From Lacibacter sp. H407 (GTDB taxonomy: Bacteria; Bacteroidota; Bacteroidia; Chitinophagales; Chitinophagaceae), in contig NZ_JBBKTU010000002.1 of the NCBI RefSeq assembly GCF_037892605.1, positions 1-64,000 on the forward strand: a DNA stretch of 64,000 bases, read 5' to 3'. This document shows, in pieces, positions 18,192 through 26,692 of this stretch (position 1 is the stretch's first letter; every line of letters begins with the position of its first letter). The notes below the pieces were generated by a model. That model was not told the DNA's origin. It saw only the letters and a program-made list of their open reading frames with translations, and searched no databases. Both the position numbers and the translations under genes were made by a program.

Positions 18192-19427
18192 ATGCCGGAA
18201 AAAAAACGTTTGATTGTAATTGGAGGAGGCGCAGCAGGTTTTTTCTGTGCAATAAACGCAGCAATCATTAACCCTGCATTGCAGGTAACCATTCTTGAAA
18301 AATCAAGCAAGCTCTTATCAAAAGTGAAGGTGAGTGGTGGTGGCCGTTGTAATGTTACGCATGCATGTTTTGAAATACAGGAGATGAGTAAACGTTACCC
18401 CCGTGGTGAGCATTTTGTACGTAAGGCGTTTCATCAATTCTTTACCAGCGATACAATTCAATGGTTTGAAGAAAGAGGAGTGAAGTTGAAAGCAGAAGAA
18501 GATGGACGGATGTTTCCTGTTACCAATACATCACAAACAATTATTGATTGCCTGCTGAAGGAAGTGAATCGTAATAGCGTGGAGATATTGATGAACAAGG
18601 AAGTGAAAAAATTGCAAGTGGAAAGTGGCAAATGGAAAGTGGAATTAAGCAATTATGAAATGATGGATGCAGATTTTGTTTGCATTGCCAGTGGCGGCTT
18701 TCCCAAGCTGCAACAATTCGATTGGCTGAAAGGAACCGGGCATACAATCATATCACCCGTACCATCTTTATTCACGTTCAATATGCCGAAGCATCCCATC
18801 ACCGAATTGATGGGAGTCGTAGTGCCTGAAGCGACAATAAAAATTCAATCAACCAAATTAAAGAATACCGGACCACTACTCATTACGCATTGGGGAATGA
18901 GCGGACCTTGTGTATTGAAATTATCAGCGTGGGGTGCAAGAGAATTACAGGAGCGTAATTATGATTTCACCATCAATGTGAATTGGCTGAACGATGCAAA
19001 GGAGCTGGAAATAAAAGATGAGCTGCAGTTGATTCGTAACAGCAAAGGCTCACAAAAGATAGCTAACAATAATCTCTTTCATTTGCCAAACCGTTTGTGG
19101 GCATTCTTGTTACAACAAGCAGGTGTAAAAGAAGAATGGCGCTGGGCCGATCTGCCCGCAAAAGAACAGAACAAACTGATTCAACTATTGTGCAATCATG
19201 AATTTCAGGTGAAAGGAAAAACAACGTTTAAAGAAGAGTTTGTAACTGCGGGTGGTGTTGACCTGAAACAAGTTGATCCCAATACAATGCAGAGTAAACT
19301 TCAATCAAACTTATTTTTTGGCGGAGAGATCCTTGATGTGGATGGTATTACCGGTGGGTTCAATTTTCAGCATGCCTGGACGAGTGGTTTTATTGCCGCC
19401 AAATCGATCGCTTCACTCGTTAAATAA
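18192..19427 (+). CDS. BaiN/RdsA-type (HI0933-like) FAD-dependent oxidoreductase
   Basis: 411 residues. The N-terminal Rossmann motif is VIGGGAAGFFCAINAA, followed by the family signature KVKVSGGGRCNVTHAC; the C-terminus has FFGGEILDVDGITGGFNFQHAWTSG with FAD-binding GG...G...A. HI0933-like proteins are flavoproteins of poorly defined role; some reduce bile-acid intermediates. It lies 9 bases after the M20 peptidase gene and is probably co-transcribed. Some stretches (e.g. residues ~138-155) show repetitive GGAAAGTGG-type DNA, suggesting local sequence duplication in a surface insert. Confidence 0.88.
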   Translation: MPEKKRLIVIGGGAAGFFCAINAAIINPALQVTILEKSSKLLSKVKVSGGGRCNVTHACFEIQEMSKRYPRGEHFVRKAFHQFFTSDTIQWFEERGVKLKAEEDGRMFPVTNTSQTIIDCLLKEVNRNSVEILMNKEVKKLQVESGKWKVELSNYEMMDADFVCIASGGFPKLQQFDWLKGTGHTIISPVPSLFTFNMPKHPITELMGVVVPEATIKIQSTKLKNTGPLLITHWGMSGPCVLKLSAWGARELQERNYDFTINVNWLNDAKELEIKDELQLIRNSKGSQKIANNNLFHLPNRLWAFLLQQAGVKEEWRWADLPAKEQNKLIQLLCNHEFQVKGKTTFKEEFVTAGGVDLKQVDPNTMQSKLQSNLFFGGEILDVDGITGGFNFQHAWTSGFIAAKSIASLVK

Positions 19428-19599
19428 CACAGATATACGCCCGGTAAACACAGTTAAAAAATAAAAATATATTTCTGTGGTTTAATTATTAATTAGCAAG
19501 AGATTCCGGTTTTTGATCGATCATTTCAAATTCAGTTGGTATGATTCTTATCAGGATTTCTATTCATCAAAAAAACTATCTTTAGCTAAACCCAACCAC

Positions 19600-20886
19600 A
19601 TGTCGTCCCGTAGAAAATTTATACAAAATCTAACGGCTACCGCAGGCGTGTTTAGTTTCCTGCCGTTCACCAATTCGTTGTTTGCAAAAGAAGCAGAGCA
19701 AAAATATTTGCAGTTTCAGTCGCTCACTCCCGAAGAAGCGATCTCTGATGAAGATTTTTGGGGATGGGTGAAAGAGCAGTACACAGTATCGCCCAATTTA
19801 TTAAATCTCAACAATGGCGGAGTGAGTCCGCAACCAAAAGTTGTGCAGGATGCGCATATACGTTTTTATCAATTCAGTAATGAAGCACCTTCGTTTTATA
19901 TGTGGCGGACATTGGATGAAGGTCGGGAAGGATTGCGTGGTAAACTTGCGGAGCTTGCGGGTTGCGATGCTGAAGAACTTGCAATTAATCGCAACTCAAC
20001 AGAAGGATTGAATACCATCATTTTCGGATTGAATTTAAAAGCCGGCGATGAAGTTGTGTTGACCAAACAGGATTATCCTAACATGATCAATGCATGGAAG
20101 CAGCGGGAAAAAAGAGATGGAATTAAATTGATTTGGCTTGATCTGAAACTGCCCATTGAAAACGAAGATGAGATCGTTCGGCAATATGTAAATGCATTTA
20201 CCTCCAAAACAAAAATTGTACACGTTACTCATCTCATTAACTGGACAGGACAAATACTTCCAATCCGGAAAATAGCTGATGAGGCACACAAGCGGGGAAT
20301 TGAAGTAATAGGCGATGGTGCACATACATTTGCACATACAAAATTTAAGATACCCGATCTTGGTTGTGATTATTTTGCTTCTTCTTTGCACAAATGGCTT
20401 TCGGCTCCATTCGGCAGTGGTTTGTTATGGATTAAAAAAGAAAAGATCAAAAATATTTGGGCCTTGCTTAGTAGCAATGAGCCCGATGGAACAGATATCA
20501 GAAAGTTTGAATCTCTGGGCACCCGATCCTTTGCAAGTGAAATGGCAATTGGAAATGCGGTTGATTTTCATAACGTGATTGGTTCGCAACGCAAAGAAGA
20601 GCGCTTGCGCTATTTAACTGATTACTGGATCAACAAAGTAAGTGACCTGAAGCGTGTATCGTTTCTTCAACCTAAGAATAAACAATCCTACTGTGCAATA
20701 TCAAATATTGCAATCGACGGAATTAAGCCTGCCGAAGTTGCCAAAAAACTGCACGATCAATACAGGATCCACACCGTCTCAATTGATTGGGAAAACGTTC
20801 ATGGGGTAAGGGTTACTCCACATGTGTATACGTCAACCAAAGACCTTGATCGGTTGGTGACAGCGATCGGGCAAATAGCCGGATGA
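19600..20886 (+). CDS. Exported PLP-dependent class V aminotransferase-fold enzyme
   Basis: 428 residues from ATG 19600; an upstream TTG/ATG-like extension to 19513 is rejected because a signal starts here. The N-terminus MSSRRKFIQNLTATAGVFSF looks like a twin-arginine (Tat) signal with RRKFI, fitting a cofactor-bearing protein folded before export. The class V fold shows NNGGVSPQP, RNSTEGLNTIIFGL, GDGAHTFAH and the PLP lysine in SSLHKWLSAPFG (Lys265). Similar Tat-signal proteins are annotated as isopenicillin-N epimerase-like or cysteine desulfurase-like; the substrate is unknown. Confidence 0.85.
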   Translation: MSSRRKFIQNLTATAGVFSFLPFTNSLFAKEAEQKYLQFQSLTPEEAISDEDFWGWVKEQYTVSPNLLNLNNGGVSPQPKVVQDAHIRFYQFSNEAPSFYMWRTLDEGREGLRGKLAELAGCDAEELAINRNSTEGLNTIIFGLNLKAGDEVVLTKQDYPNMINAWKQREKRDGIKLIWLDLKLPIENEDEIVRQYVNAFTSKTKIVHVTHLINWTGQILPIRKIADEAHKRGIEVIGDGAHTFAHTKFKIPDLGCDYFASSLHKWLSAPFGSGLLWIKKEKIKNIWALLSSNEPDGTDIRKFESLGTRSFASEMAIGNAVDFHNVIGSQRKEERLRYLTDYWINKVSDLKRVSFLQPKNKQSYCAISNIAIDGIKPAEVAKKLHDQYRIHTVSIDWENVHGVRVTPHVYTSTKDLDRLVTAIGQIAG

Positions 20887-20956
20887 TGCTGCAACCAAAT
20901 ACAACAATTGTCGTCTTATAAACATGCGATCAAATCGTATAACTAAAACAGTACAA

Positions 20957-21490
20957 ATGAAACAAATTCTTGCGCTCAGTATTTTTCTCGTTGCAGGCTT
21001 AATTGGTTTTGCCCAGGGAAAAAGTAAAGAAAAAAATAAAGACAAACAGAAAACAGAAAATCCTGCTCAAACTAACAAAGGCAACAGTAACGATGATGCA
21101 CAGCAGAACGGCAACAGCAAAGTAAGGAAGAATATACCCACCAAAGTACGCAGCTCATTTGTCGCAGAATATCCGAACGCAACCAACGCAACCTGGACCA
21201 AGAACCGTGGTGATTGGACAGTTGTGTTTGGTAATGGAGTTTGGCGTTCAACCGCTACATACCACAGCAATGGCGAACGTGTTGATACAAGAACACCCTT
21301 AACAAGAGAACAGGCGCCACGTTCTGTAATGGATGAAATATTGCGCCGTTTTCCAACGGGTGAAACAAAAGACATCATTAAGATCGAAAAGCCAAAAAAT
21401 CCAAATCTGTTTCAGATAATTTTAAATGAAGCTGGTAAAAAGCGAACGTTGCTTCTTGATGAAAAAGGGAAACTTGTGTTAGAGCAATAA
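20957..21490 (+). CDS. Secreted PepSY-like (PF11396-type) small protein
   Basis: 177 residues from ATG 20957, chosen because a Sec signal (MKQILALSIFLVAGLIGFAQ) begins there; a frame from 20924 adds 11 residues without a signal. A Lys/Asn/Gln-rich linker (about 25-60) precedes a globular part (AEYPNATNATWTKNRGDWTVVF, then RFPTGETKDIIKIEK), the pattern of the periplasmic BLIP/PepSY-like family common in Bacteroidota. The function is not established. A terminator follows. Confidence 0.75.
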   Translation: MKQILALSIFLVAGLIGFAQGKSKEKNKDKQKTENPAQTNKGNSNDDAQQNGNSKVRKNIPTKVRSSFVAEYPNATNATWTKNRGDWTVVFGNGVWRSTATYHSNGERVDTRTPLTREQAPRSVMDEILRRFPTGETKDIIKIEKPKNPNLFQIILNEAGKKRTLLLDEKGKLVLEQ

Positions 21491-21513
21491 TCAGGTAGTT
21501 AGCAATATTAAAG

Positions 21514-21543
21514 CGCCATCCCGGTCTAAGGGGTGGCGTTTTT
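21514..21543 (+). terminator. Intrinsic terminator after the PepSY-like gene
   Basis: Nine-bp stem CGCCATCCC/GGGGTGGCG (21514-21522, 21530-21538) with one G-U pair, seven-base loop, then five T. Placed 23 bases after the stop. Confidence 0.85.
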
Positions 21544-21608
21544 AGTTAGGGCAATGCTCGTCATTGGTTTTTTCCCTTACTTTGTCGCACTTAATTACTG
21601 CTTATCCA

Positions 21609-22520
21609 ATGTATATTTTTTTCAAATACTTAGTACGGTTCAGTTTGTGGGTGTACGTGAAGCGGCTCGGGATCTATAACCGTGAAGCAGCTAAAATTGT
21701 AACACCGTTAATTGTAGGCGTTAATCATCCCAACTCGTTTCTTGATGCCTTTTTAGTTGGTTCGAACATGGATCATCGGGTTCATTTTATTACACGCAGT
21801 GGTGTGTTCAAACATCCGCTGGTTCGAAAAATACTGCGTTCTGTAAATATGATTCCGATCTATCGCAAAAGCGATGGGAAAGGGCAGCTTGGCAATAACG
21901 ATGCAAGCTTTGAGGAGGTTCGGAAAATTTTACAACGTGGAGAGCATGTACTCATATTTGTAGAAGGGTTTTGTAAACATCAAACTACATTACAAACACC
22001 ATTGAAAAAAGGTGCACCACGCATGTTATTGCAGGCATGGGAAGATGGGTTAGATGTAAGGTTTCTGCCGGTATGGCTACGTTATAATTCGTTTGTTGAT
22101 TTTCCAAAGGAAATCGATATCAACTACGGCTCTACGTTTGGGAAAGAAGTATTGAATGGAAAAATGGAAACGGGTGCGGCAATGGTGGCCATTAATAAAA
22201 AAGCAGAAACAGAACTACAGCATTTATCAGAAAAAATTAATGCTCCCGGTTTCAGGATTCCAAAATTATTGTTGTTTTTACCTGCAATGCTTGGAGTTGT
22301 AACGCATATTGTTTTTTACCTGCCGTTGGAAAGGCTTGCCTGGAAGTTACAGGCAGAGCAGTACTACGATAGTATCTTGTTTAGTTTGTTGGCATTTTTG
22401 TATCCATTCTATTTACTCATTGTTGGATTGATCGTTTGCTCATTCGTTGGAGCATGGTGGGCTTTGGGTGTGGTTGCTATAATGCCGCTGCTTGCAAAAA
22501 GTTATGTACTTTGGAAATAA
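21609..22520 (+). CDS. PlsC-like acyltransferase, membrane-anchored
   Basis: 303 residues from ATG 21609; a TTG start at 21564 would add 15 hydrophobic residues without clear support. The acyltransferase core has NHPNSFLDAF (His40, Asp46) and LIFVEGFCKH at 117-124. The usual PlsC motifs are HX4D and FPEGTRS; here the spacing is HX5D and the second motif is FVEGF, a divergent branch seen in this phylum. Two to three membrane segments lie at the C-terminus (about 215-300). It may acylate a glycerophospholipid or another lipid acceptor. Confidence 0.8.
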   Translation: MYIFFKYLVRFSLWVYVKRLGIYNREAAKIVTPLIVGVNHPNSFLDAFLVGSNMDHRVHFITRSGVFKHPLVRKILRSVNMIPIYRKSDGKGQLGNNDASFEEVRKILQRGEHVLIFVEGFCKHQTTLQTPLKKGAPRMLLQAWEDGLDVRFLPVWLRYNSFVDFPKEIDINYGSTFGKEVLNGKMETGAAMVAINKKAETELQHLSEKINAPGFRIPKLLLFLPAMLGVVTHIVFYLPLERLAWKLQAEQYYDSILFSLLAFLYPFYLLIVGLIVCSFVGAWWALGVVAIMPLLAKSYVLWK

Positions 22521-22569
22521 TGAACAGCAAGCTTCTCTGCTTGTTATAATAAATTAAAACGAACAGGCC

Positions 22570-23367
22570 ATGATCACAAACACAAAGCAACTTGCCATTC
22601 TTCAACTTCTGTTTTTTGTTTTCATGATCACCATGAATGCATTAGCCAATGGCTTACCCCTGAATGGTTATAACACAGGTGAGATCAGCGATATGTATCC
22701 CAACCTGTTTGTGCCGGCTGGTTTTACATTCAGTATTTGGGGAATTATTTATTTACTTCTGTTGGGATATGTTATTTACAGCACATCGGTATTGTGGAAA
22801 CGGGATAAAGCAAATCCATTATCGAAAGCAGTCATAACGACTGCCAATTATTTCATATTGACCTGTGCGTTGAATGCTGTATGGATCATGATGTGGCACA
22901 TGTTATTGATCGAATTATCATTGGTTTTGATGTTGGGATTTTTAGTGACACTTATTGTGATCTATAAAAAACTGCAACCACATCGAACCCAATCGACCGG
23001 TATACAAAAATTGTTTCTTTATGTTCCGTTTGTTGTGTACCTCGGTTGGATCAGTGTAGCAACGATTGCCAATACAACGGCTTTGTTAGTGCATTACAAT
23101 TGGAATGGCTTTGGTATTGATGCAGTGATGTGGAGTTGTATGATGATTACCATCGCCGCACTGTTAGGTGCATTCTTCTCTATTTTTCGCAGAGATTTTT
23201 TTTACACGTTGGTGGTAGCATGGGCCTTGTATGGCATTTCTGTTTCACAAAAAGAGTATAGTGAAATTGTAACGATTGCATATGGAGGAATAAGCCTTTG
23301 TTTGGTAATGATTGTGATTGGATTGCTGCGTAGGGCAACTGTTAAGAGACCATCACCTCACACATAA
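22570..23367 (+). CDS. Polytopic membrane protein, TspO/MBR-like (tentative)
   Basis: 265 residues with about seven hydrophobic segments. The segment YPNLFVPAGFTFSIWGIIYLLL resembles the Pro/Trp-containing first loop of tryptophan-rich sensory proteins (TspO/MBR), but the protein is longer than classic TspO (~160 residues) and has two extra membrane segments. This makes the assignment a distant one. It lies 49 bases after the acyltransferase gene, and no terminator is seen between them. The cytosolic tail is basic. Confidence 0.55.
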   Translation: MITNTKQLAILQLLFFVFMITMNALANGLPLNGYNTGEISDMYPNLFVPAGFTFSIWGIIYLLLLGYVIYSTSVLWKRDKANPLSKAVITTANYFILTCALNAVWIMMWHMLLIELSLVLMLGFLVTLIVIYKKLQPHRTQSTGIQKLFLYVPFVVYLGWISVATIANTTALLVHYNWNGFGIDAVMWSCMMITIAALLGAFFSIFRRDFFYTLVVAWALYGISVSQKEYSEIVTIAYGGISLCLVMIVIGLLRRATVKRPSPHT

Positions 23368-23574
23368 TTGTGAAGCCAGCTTGTTTTTATAGTGCATTGA
23401 ACCGGTCTTGAGCCTTTTTGTAGTCTGGTCGCTTTGGAGTTGCCTGACTCGTAACACGCTGAAAATCAGAATTCGGAACCCTGAAACGAGCGTGGCAACA
23501 GGCGATTCCATGAGATACCTTGGCCGGCACCAAAAAATGCTTTTCCTTCTTCAAAAAAACCAAGCTCAAACCTC
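23368..23574. other. Spacer upstream of the rpsA promoter
   Basis: Holds inverted words CTCGT/ACGAG and CACGCT/AGCGTG around 23450-23510 and a minus-strand frame of 60 codons (23387-23569) that lacks any recognisable domain. I found no tRNA fold on either strand. Nothing else is supported. Confidence 0.4.
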
Positions 23575-23604
23575 TTGCCTCACCGGCTTTTTAGCCTACA
23601 TTTG
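23575..23604 (+). promoter_or_regulatory. Promoter of rpsA
   Basis: TTG at 23575-23577 and TACATTTG at 23597-23604 with a 19-base spacer. The transcript should begin near 23608-23611; its first bases fold as CCCCGA/TCGGGG (23608-23613, 23628-23633), leaving seven bases before the ATG. Confidence 0.85.
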
Positions 23605-23640
23605 CACCCCCGAATCAACTAAACAAATCGGGGCTATTTT

Positions 23641-25557
23641 ATGTCAGAAAACGAAATTGTTAACTCAAACGCTGATGCACAGGAGAACGTGGAAGCAACA
23701 CCAGTTGCCGAAACATCTACAGCGACAACAAAGGCACCTGTAGTTGAGCAAACTGCTCATGATGATTTTGATTGGAGCGTTGACAAGCGCAACGTAGCAA
23801 TCTACAGCAAAGAAGAACGTGAAAAGTACGATTCAGTTTATGATGGTACGTTCAAGCAAGTAAACGATGCTGAAATTGTTGATGGCCAGGTTGTGGCATT
23901 AACAAAAACAGATGTGGTTGTAAACATTGGTTTTAAAAGTGATGGTCTTGTTTCGTTGAACGAGTTCCGTGATTTGCCAGGTTTAAAGATCGGCGACACT
24001 GTTGAAGTAATGGTTGTTGAAAAAGAAGACAGGGAAGGTCACTTACATCTTAGCCGCAAGCTTGCCCGTATCACACGTGCATGGGAGCGTATTATGGAAG
24101 TGCACAAAACCGGCGAAATTGTTACCGGTACTGTTACCAGCAAAACCAAAGGTGGTTTGATCGTTGATGTATTTGGAATGGAAACATTCTTACCAGGTTC
24201 ACAAATTGATGTGAAGCCTGTAACAGATTACGATCAGTTTGTTGGCAAAACAATGGAGTTTAAAGTGGTGAAGATCAACGAAACCATCAAGAACGCTGTT
24301 GTAAGTCACAAAGCATTGATCGAAAGCGATATTGAAGCACAACGTGCGGTGATCATGGGCAAACTAGAAAAAGGTCAGGTACTGGAAGGTACTATCAAGA
24401 ATATCACCGATTTCGGTGCGTTCCTTGACCTTGGTGGTGTTGATGGCTTGTTGTATATCACTGATATCAGTTGGGGCCGTATCAACCATCCAACAGAAGT
24501 GTTGAAGATGGATCAGAAATTGAACGTTGTAGTTCTCGACTTCGACGATGACAAAAAGCGTATCAGCCTTGGTCTGAAACAATTGACTCCGCATCCTTGG
24601 GATACACTCAGCGAAGACATTGCTGAAGGTAATACCGTAAAAGGTAAGGTAGTGAATATCGAAGACTACGGTGCATTCTTAGAGATCATGCCAGGTGTTG
24701 AAGGTTTGGTTCACGTAAGTGAGATCAGCTGGGCTAACACGCCGGTAAATGCAAAAGAATTCTTCAAAATGGGCGACGAACATGAAGCGAAAATTGTAAC
24801 GCTTGATAAAGACTCCCGTAAGATGAGCTTGAGCATTAAGCAAATGAGTCAGGATCCTTGGAGCACAATTGAAGATACATTCCCTGTTGAAAGCAAGCAC
24901 AAAGGTTTAGTGAAAAACATTACTCCTTATGGTGTGTTTGTTGAACTGAAAGCTGGTATCGGCGGTATGATCCACATCAGTGATCTCAGCTGGACCAAGC
25001 GTTTCAACCACCCAAGTGAATACACAAAGGTTGGACAGGATATCGACGTAATGATCCTCAGCATTGATAAGGAAAATCGCAAATTACAGTTGGGCCACAA
25101 ACAACTGGAAGAAGATCCCTGGAATGCATTGGAAGAAACCTTCGCTATCGGTACTGTTCATGAAGGACATGTAACGAAGAAAGATGACAAAGGTGCAATT
25201 GTACAATTGCCTTATGGCATCGAGGGGTTTGCTCCAAACCGTCACCTCAACAAGGAAGATGGTAAGCAGGTAATGGCCGATGAAACTGCACAGTTTGTTG
25301 TGATCGAATTCGATCGTAACGAAAAACGTGTAGTGATCAGTCATGCACGCATATGGGAGAAAGCAATTGCAGACGAAAAGAACGCTGAGTTTAAAGAAAA
25401 GCAAGCTGATGCAGTACGCACCAAGAAAGCGGTGAAAGACGTACAAAGCAAAGTGGAAAAAACCACGCTTGGTGATTTAGGTGTACTGGCTGACTTAAAG
25501 AAAAAGTTAGACAGCGGTGCAGCTGATGAAGCGAAGAGCGAAGAAAAAGAAGGTTAA
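23641..25557 (+). CDS. rpsA: 30S ribosomal protein S1
   Basis: 638 residues. After a ~55-residue acidic, Thr-rich N-terminal extension there are about six S1/OB repeats, e.g. GTVTSKTKGGLIVDVFGMETFLPGSQID (in part), GTIKNITDFGAFLDLGGVDGLLYITDISWGR (in part) and KGLVKNITPYGVFVELKAGIGGMIH (in part). S1 brings mRNA to the ribosome, which matters in this phylum because messages mostly lack Shine-Dalgarno sequences. The C-terminus is Lys/Glu-rich. It has its own promoter and terminator, so it is a monocistronic unit. Confidence 0.97.
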   Translation: MSENEIVNSNADAQENVEATPVAETSTATTKAPVVEQTAHDDFDWSVDKRNVAIYSKEEREKYDSVYDGTFKQVNDAEIVDGQVVALTKTDVVVNIGFKSDGLVSLNEFRDLPGLKIGDTVEVMVVEKEDREGHLHLSRKLARITRAWERIMEVHKTGEIVTGTVTSKTKGGLIVDVFGMETFLPGSQIDVKPVTDYDQFVGKTMEFKVVKINETIKNAVVSHKALIESDIEAQRAVIMGKLEKGQVLEGTIKNITDFGAFLDLGGVDGLLYITDISWGRINHPTEVLKMDQKLNVVVLDFDDDKKRISLGLKQLTPHPWDTLSEDIAEGNTVKGKVVNIEDYGAFLEIMPGVEGLVHVSEISWANTPVNAKEFFKMGDEHEAKIVTLDKDSRKMSLSIKQMSQDPWSTIEDTFPVESKHKGLVKNITPYGVFVELKAGIGGMIHISDLSWTKRFNHPSEYTKVGQDIDVMILSIDKENRKLQLGHKQLEEDPWNALEETFAIGTVHEGHVTKKDDKGAIVQLPYGIEGFAPNRHLNKEDGKQVMADETAQFVVIEFDRNEKRVVISHARIWEKAIADEKNAEFKEKQADAVRTKKAVKDVQSKVEKTTLGDLGVLADLKKKLDSGAADEAKSEEKEG

Positions 25558-25579
25558 TTTAACGCAACTTTCAATACAG

Positions 25580-25611
25580 GCCCATCGTTGAAAAACGATG
25601 GGCTTTTTTTT
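25580..25611 (+). terminator. Intrinsic terminator of rpsA
   Basis: Perfect 10-bp stem GCCCATCGTT/AACGATGGGC (25580-25589, 25594-25603), GAAA tetraloop, eight T. Confidence 0.93.
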
Positions 25612-25712
25612 GCTGAGTAGTGAGCGTTTAGTTGTGAGTTCTGCCTAAAAGTTTCATTCACAATCCACCAGTAACCATTCACTTAATAAAGCTCAGTTAA
25701 GTGATTGCACCA

Positions 25713-25768
25713 AACTCATCATTCATCACTCATTATTCATCACTCATTATTCATCACTCATCATTCAT
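25713..25768. repeat. Four tandem 14-base repeats upstream of aroK
   Basis: Four adjacent copies of (C/A)ACTCAT(T/C)ATTCAT at 25713-25726, 25727-25740, 25741-25754 and 25755-25768. The array directly abuts the presumed -7 element TACCTTCG (25769-25776) of aroK. Units differ only in one or two positions. Confidence 0.9.
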
Positions 25769-25776
25769 TACCTTCG
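25769..25776 (+). promoter_or_regulatory. Probable -7 element of aroK
   Basis: TACCTTCG matches TAnnTTTG at seven of eight positions. The place where a -33 TTTG would be expected falls inside the tandem repeat and reads without a TTG. The leader to the ATG would be about 18 bases. Confidence 0.5.
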
Positions 25777-25797
25777 TAGCAAACAACCAACTCCTTC

Positions 25798-26304
25798 ATG
25801 CGTTATTTCATTACCGGATTTATGGGCAGCGGAAAAACTTACTGGGGTAAACTATGGAGCGAAAAATATGGTTTGAAATTTTACGATCTTGATGAAGAAA
25901 TTGAAAAGCGTGAAGGCAAATCAGTAACAGCCATTTTTGAAGAAAAGGGAGAAGAAGCGTTCAGGCAAATGGAAAAAGAAACGCTGTGTACTTACATGAA
26001 GCTGGATAATTTTATTTTAAGCTGTGGGGGAGGAGCCCCTTGTTTTCATAACAACATGAAGCGGATGAATGAACACGGCATTACCATCTATATTAAAAGT
26101 ACCGTACAGCAATTGGTTGAGCGGTTGCATGTTGAAAAAGAAACCCGTCCGTTGATAGCAGGTATGGATGATGAAGTGTTGGCCCAGTTCATTGAAGCAA
26201 AACTTGCAGAACGTCAAAGCTGCTATCATCAGGCTATGTATCATTTGCCAGCTGAATTTATGAGTTTGGATAACTTTTATAAAATTATACGACGGAATGG
26301 ATAA
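25798..26304 (+). CDS. aroK: Shikimate kinase
   Basis: 168 residues, normal length. P-loop GFMGSGKT at 7-14, shikimate-binding Asp/Arg in YDLDEEIEKREGKSV, the CGGGA motif of the core, and a lid with KETRPLIAG. It phosphorylates shikimate at the 3-hydroxyl in aromatic amino-acid synthesis. The stop overlaps the next gene by eight bases, implying translational coupling. Confidence 0.95.
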   Translation: MRYFITGFMGSGKTYWGKLWSEKYGLKFYDLDEEIEKREGKSVTAIFEEKGEEAFRQMEKETLCTYMKLDNFILSCGGGAPCFHNNMKRMNEHGITIYIKSTVQQLVERLHVEKETRPLIAGMDDEVLAQFIEAKLAERQSCYHQAMYHLPAEFMSLDNFYKIIRRNG

Positions 26305-26692
26305 GCGTTTTTTATCGATCAGCTTTTTACTTGGGGCATTGGCTGTTGCATTGGGTGCGTTTGGTGCACATGCATTGAAAGAAATGGTAGACGAACATGC
26401 AATCGAAACTTATCAAACAGGTGTACAATATCATTTCTATCATGTAATTGCCCTGGCAATAACAGGCTTGCTATTAAAAAGTGGAACGAATGATTGGTAC
26501 AAGCGTGCTGGTTACTTATTTATAACCGGCATTATTATTTTCAGTGGTTCATTGTATGCTATGACGTTTTTAAAAGCTGCTTCAGTTGAAGGTGTTGGCT
26601 GGTTAGGTGCCATTACTCCGCTTGGTGGTATTTGTTTTATTACTGGCTGGTTGTGTTTGTTGATGGGCGTAAAAACATTACCGAAATCCTAA
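26297..26692 (+). CDS. DUF423 (YgdD-like) small membrane protein
   Basis: 131 residues with four hydrophobic segments. The N-terminal GALAVALGAFGAHALKE and the TGVQYHFYHVIAL segment are the signature of this family, whose role is unknown. It overlaps the end of aroK. Its stop TAA (26690-26692) overlaps the TAG of the convergent sensor kinase gene by two bases, leaving no room for a terminator. Confidence 0.9.
   Translation: MDKRFLSISFLLGALAVALGAFGAHALKEMVDEHAIETYQTGVQYHFYHVIALAITGLLLKSGTNDWYKRAGYLFITGIIIFSGSLYAMTFLKAASVEGVGWLGAITPLGGICFITGWLCLLMGVKTLPKS

Noticed and set aside
19513-19599. N-terminal extension of the PLP enzyme by 29 residues
   Set aside because: The Tat-like signal starts at 19600; an extension would place it internally.
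23440-23530. tRNA-like fold (CTCGTAA loop on plus strand, TTCCGAA loop on minus strand)
   Set aside because: The flanking bases do not form a 5-bp anticodon stem, the T-loop consensus is broken and no acceptor stem pairs.
25713-25768. Possible CRISPR array
   Set aside because: Four contiguous 14-base units without spacers are a simple tandem repeat; no cas genes are present in the window.
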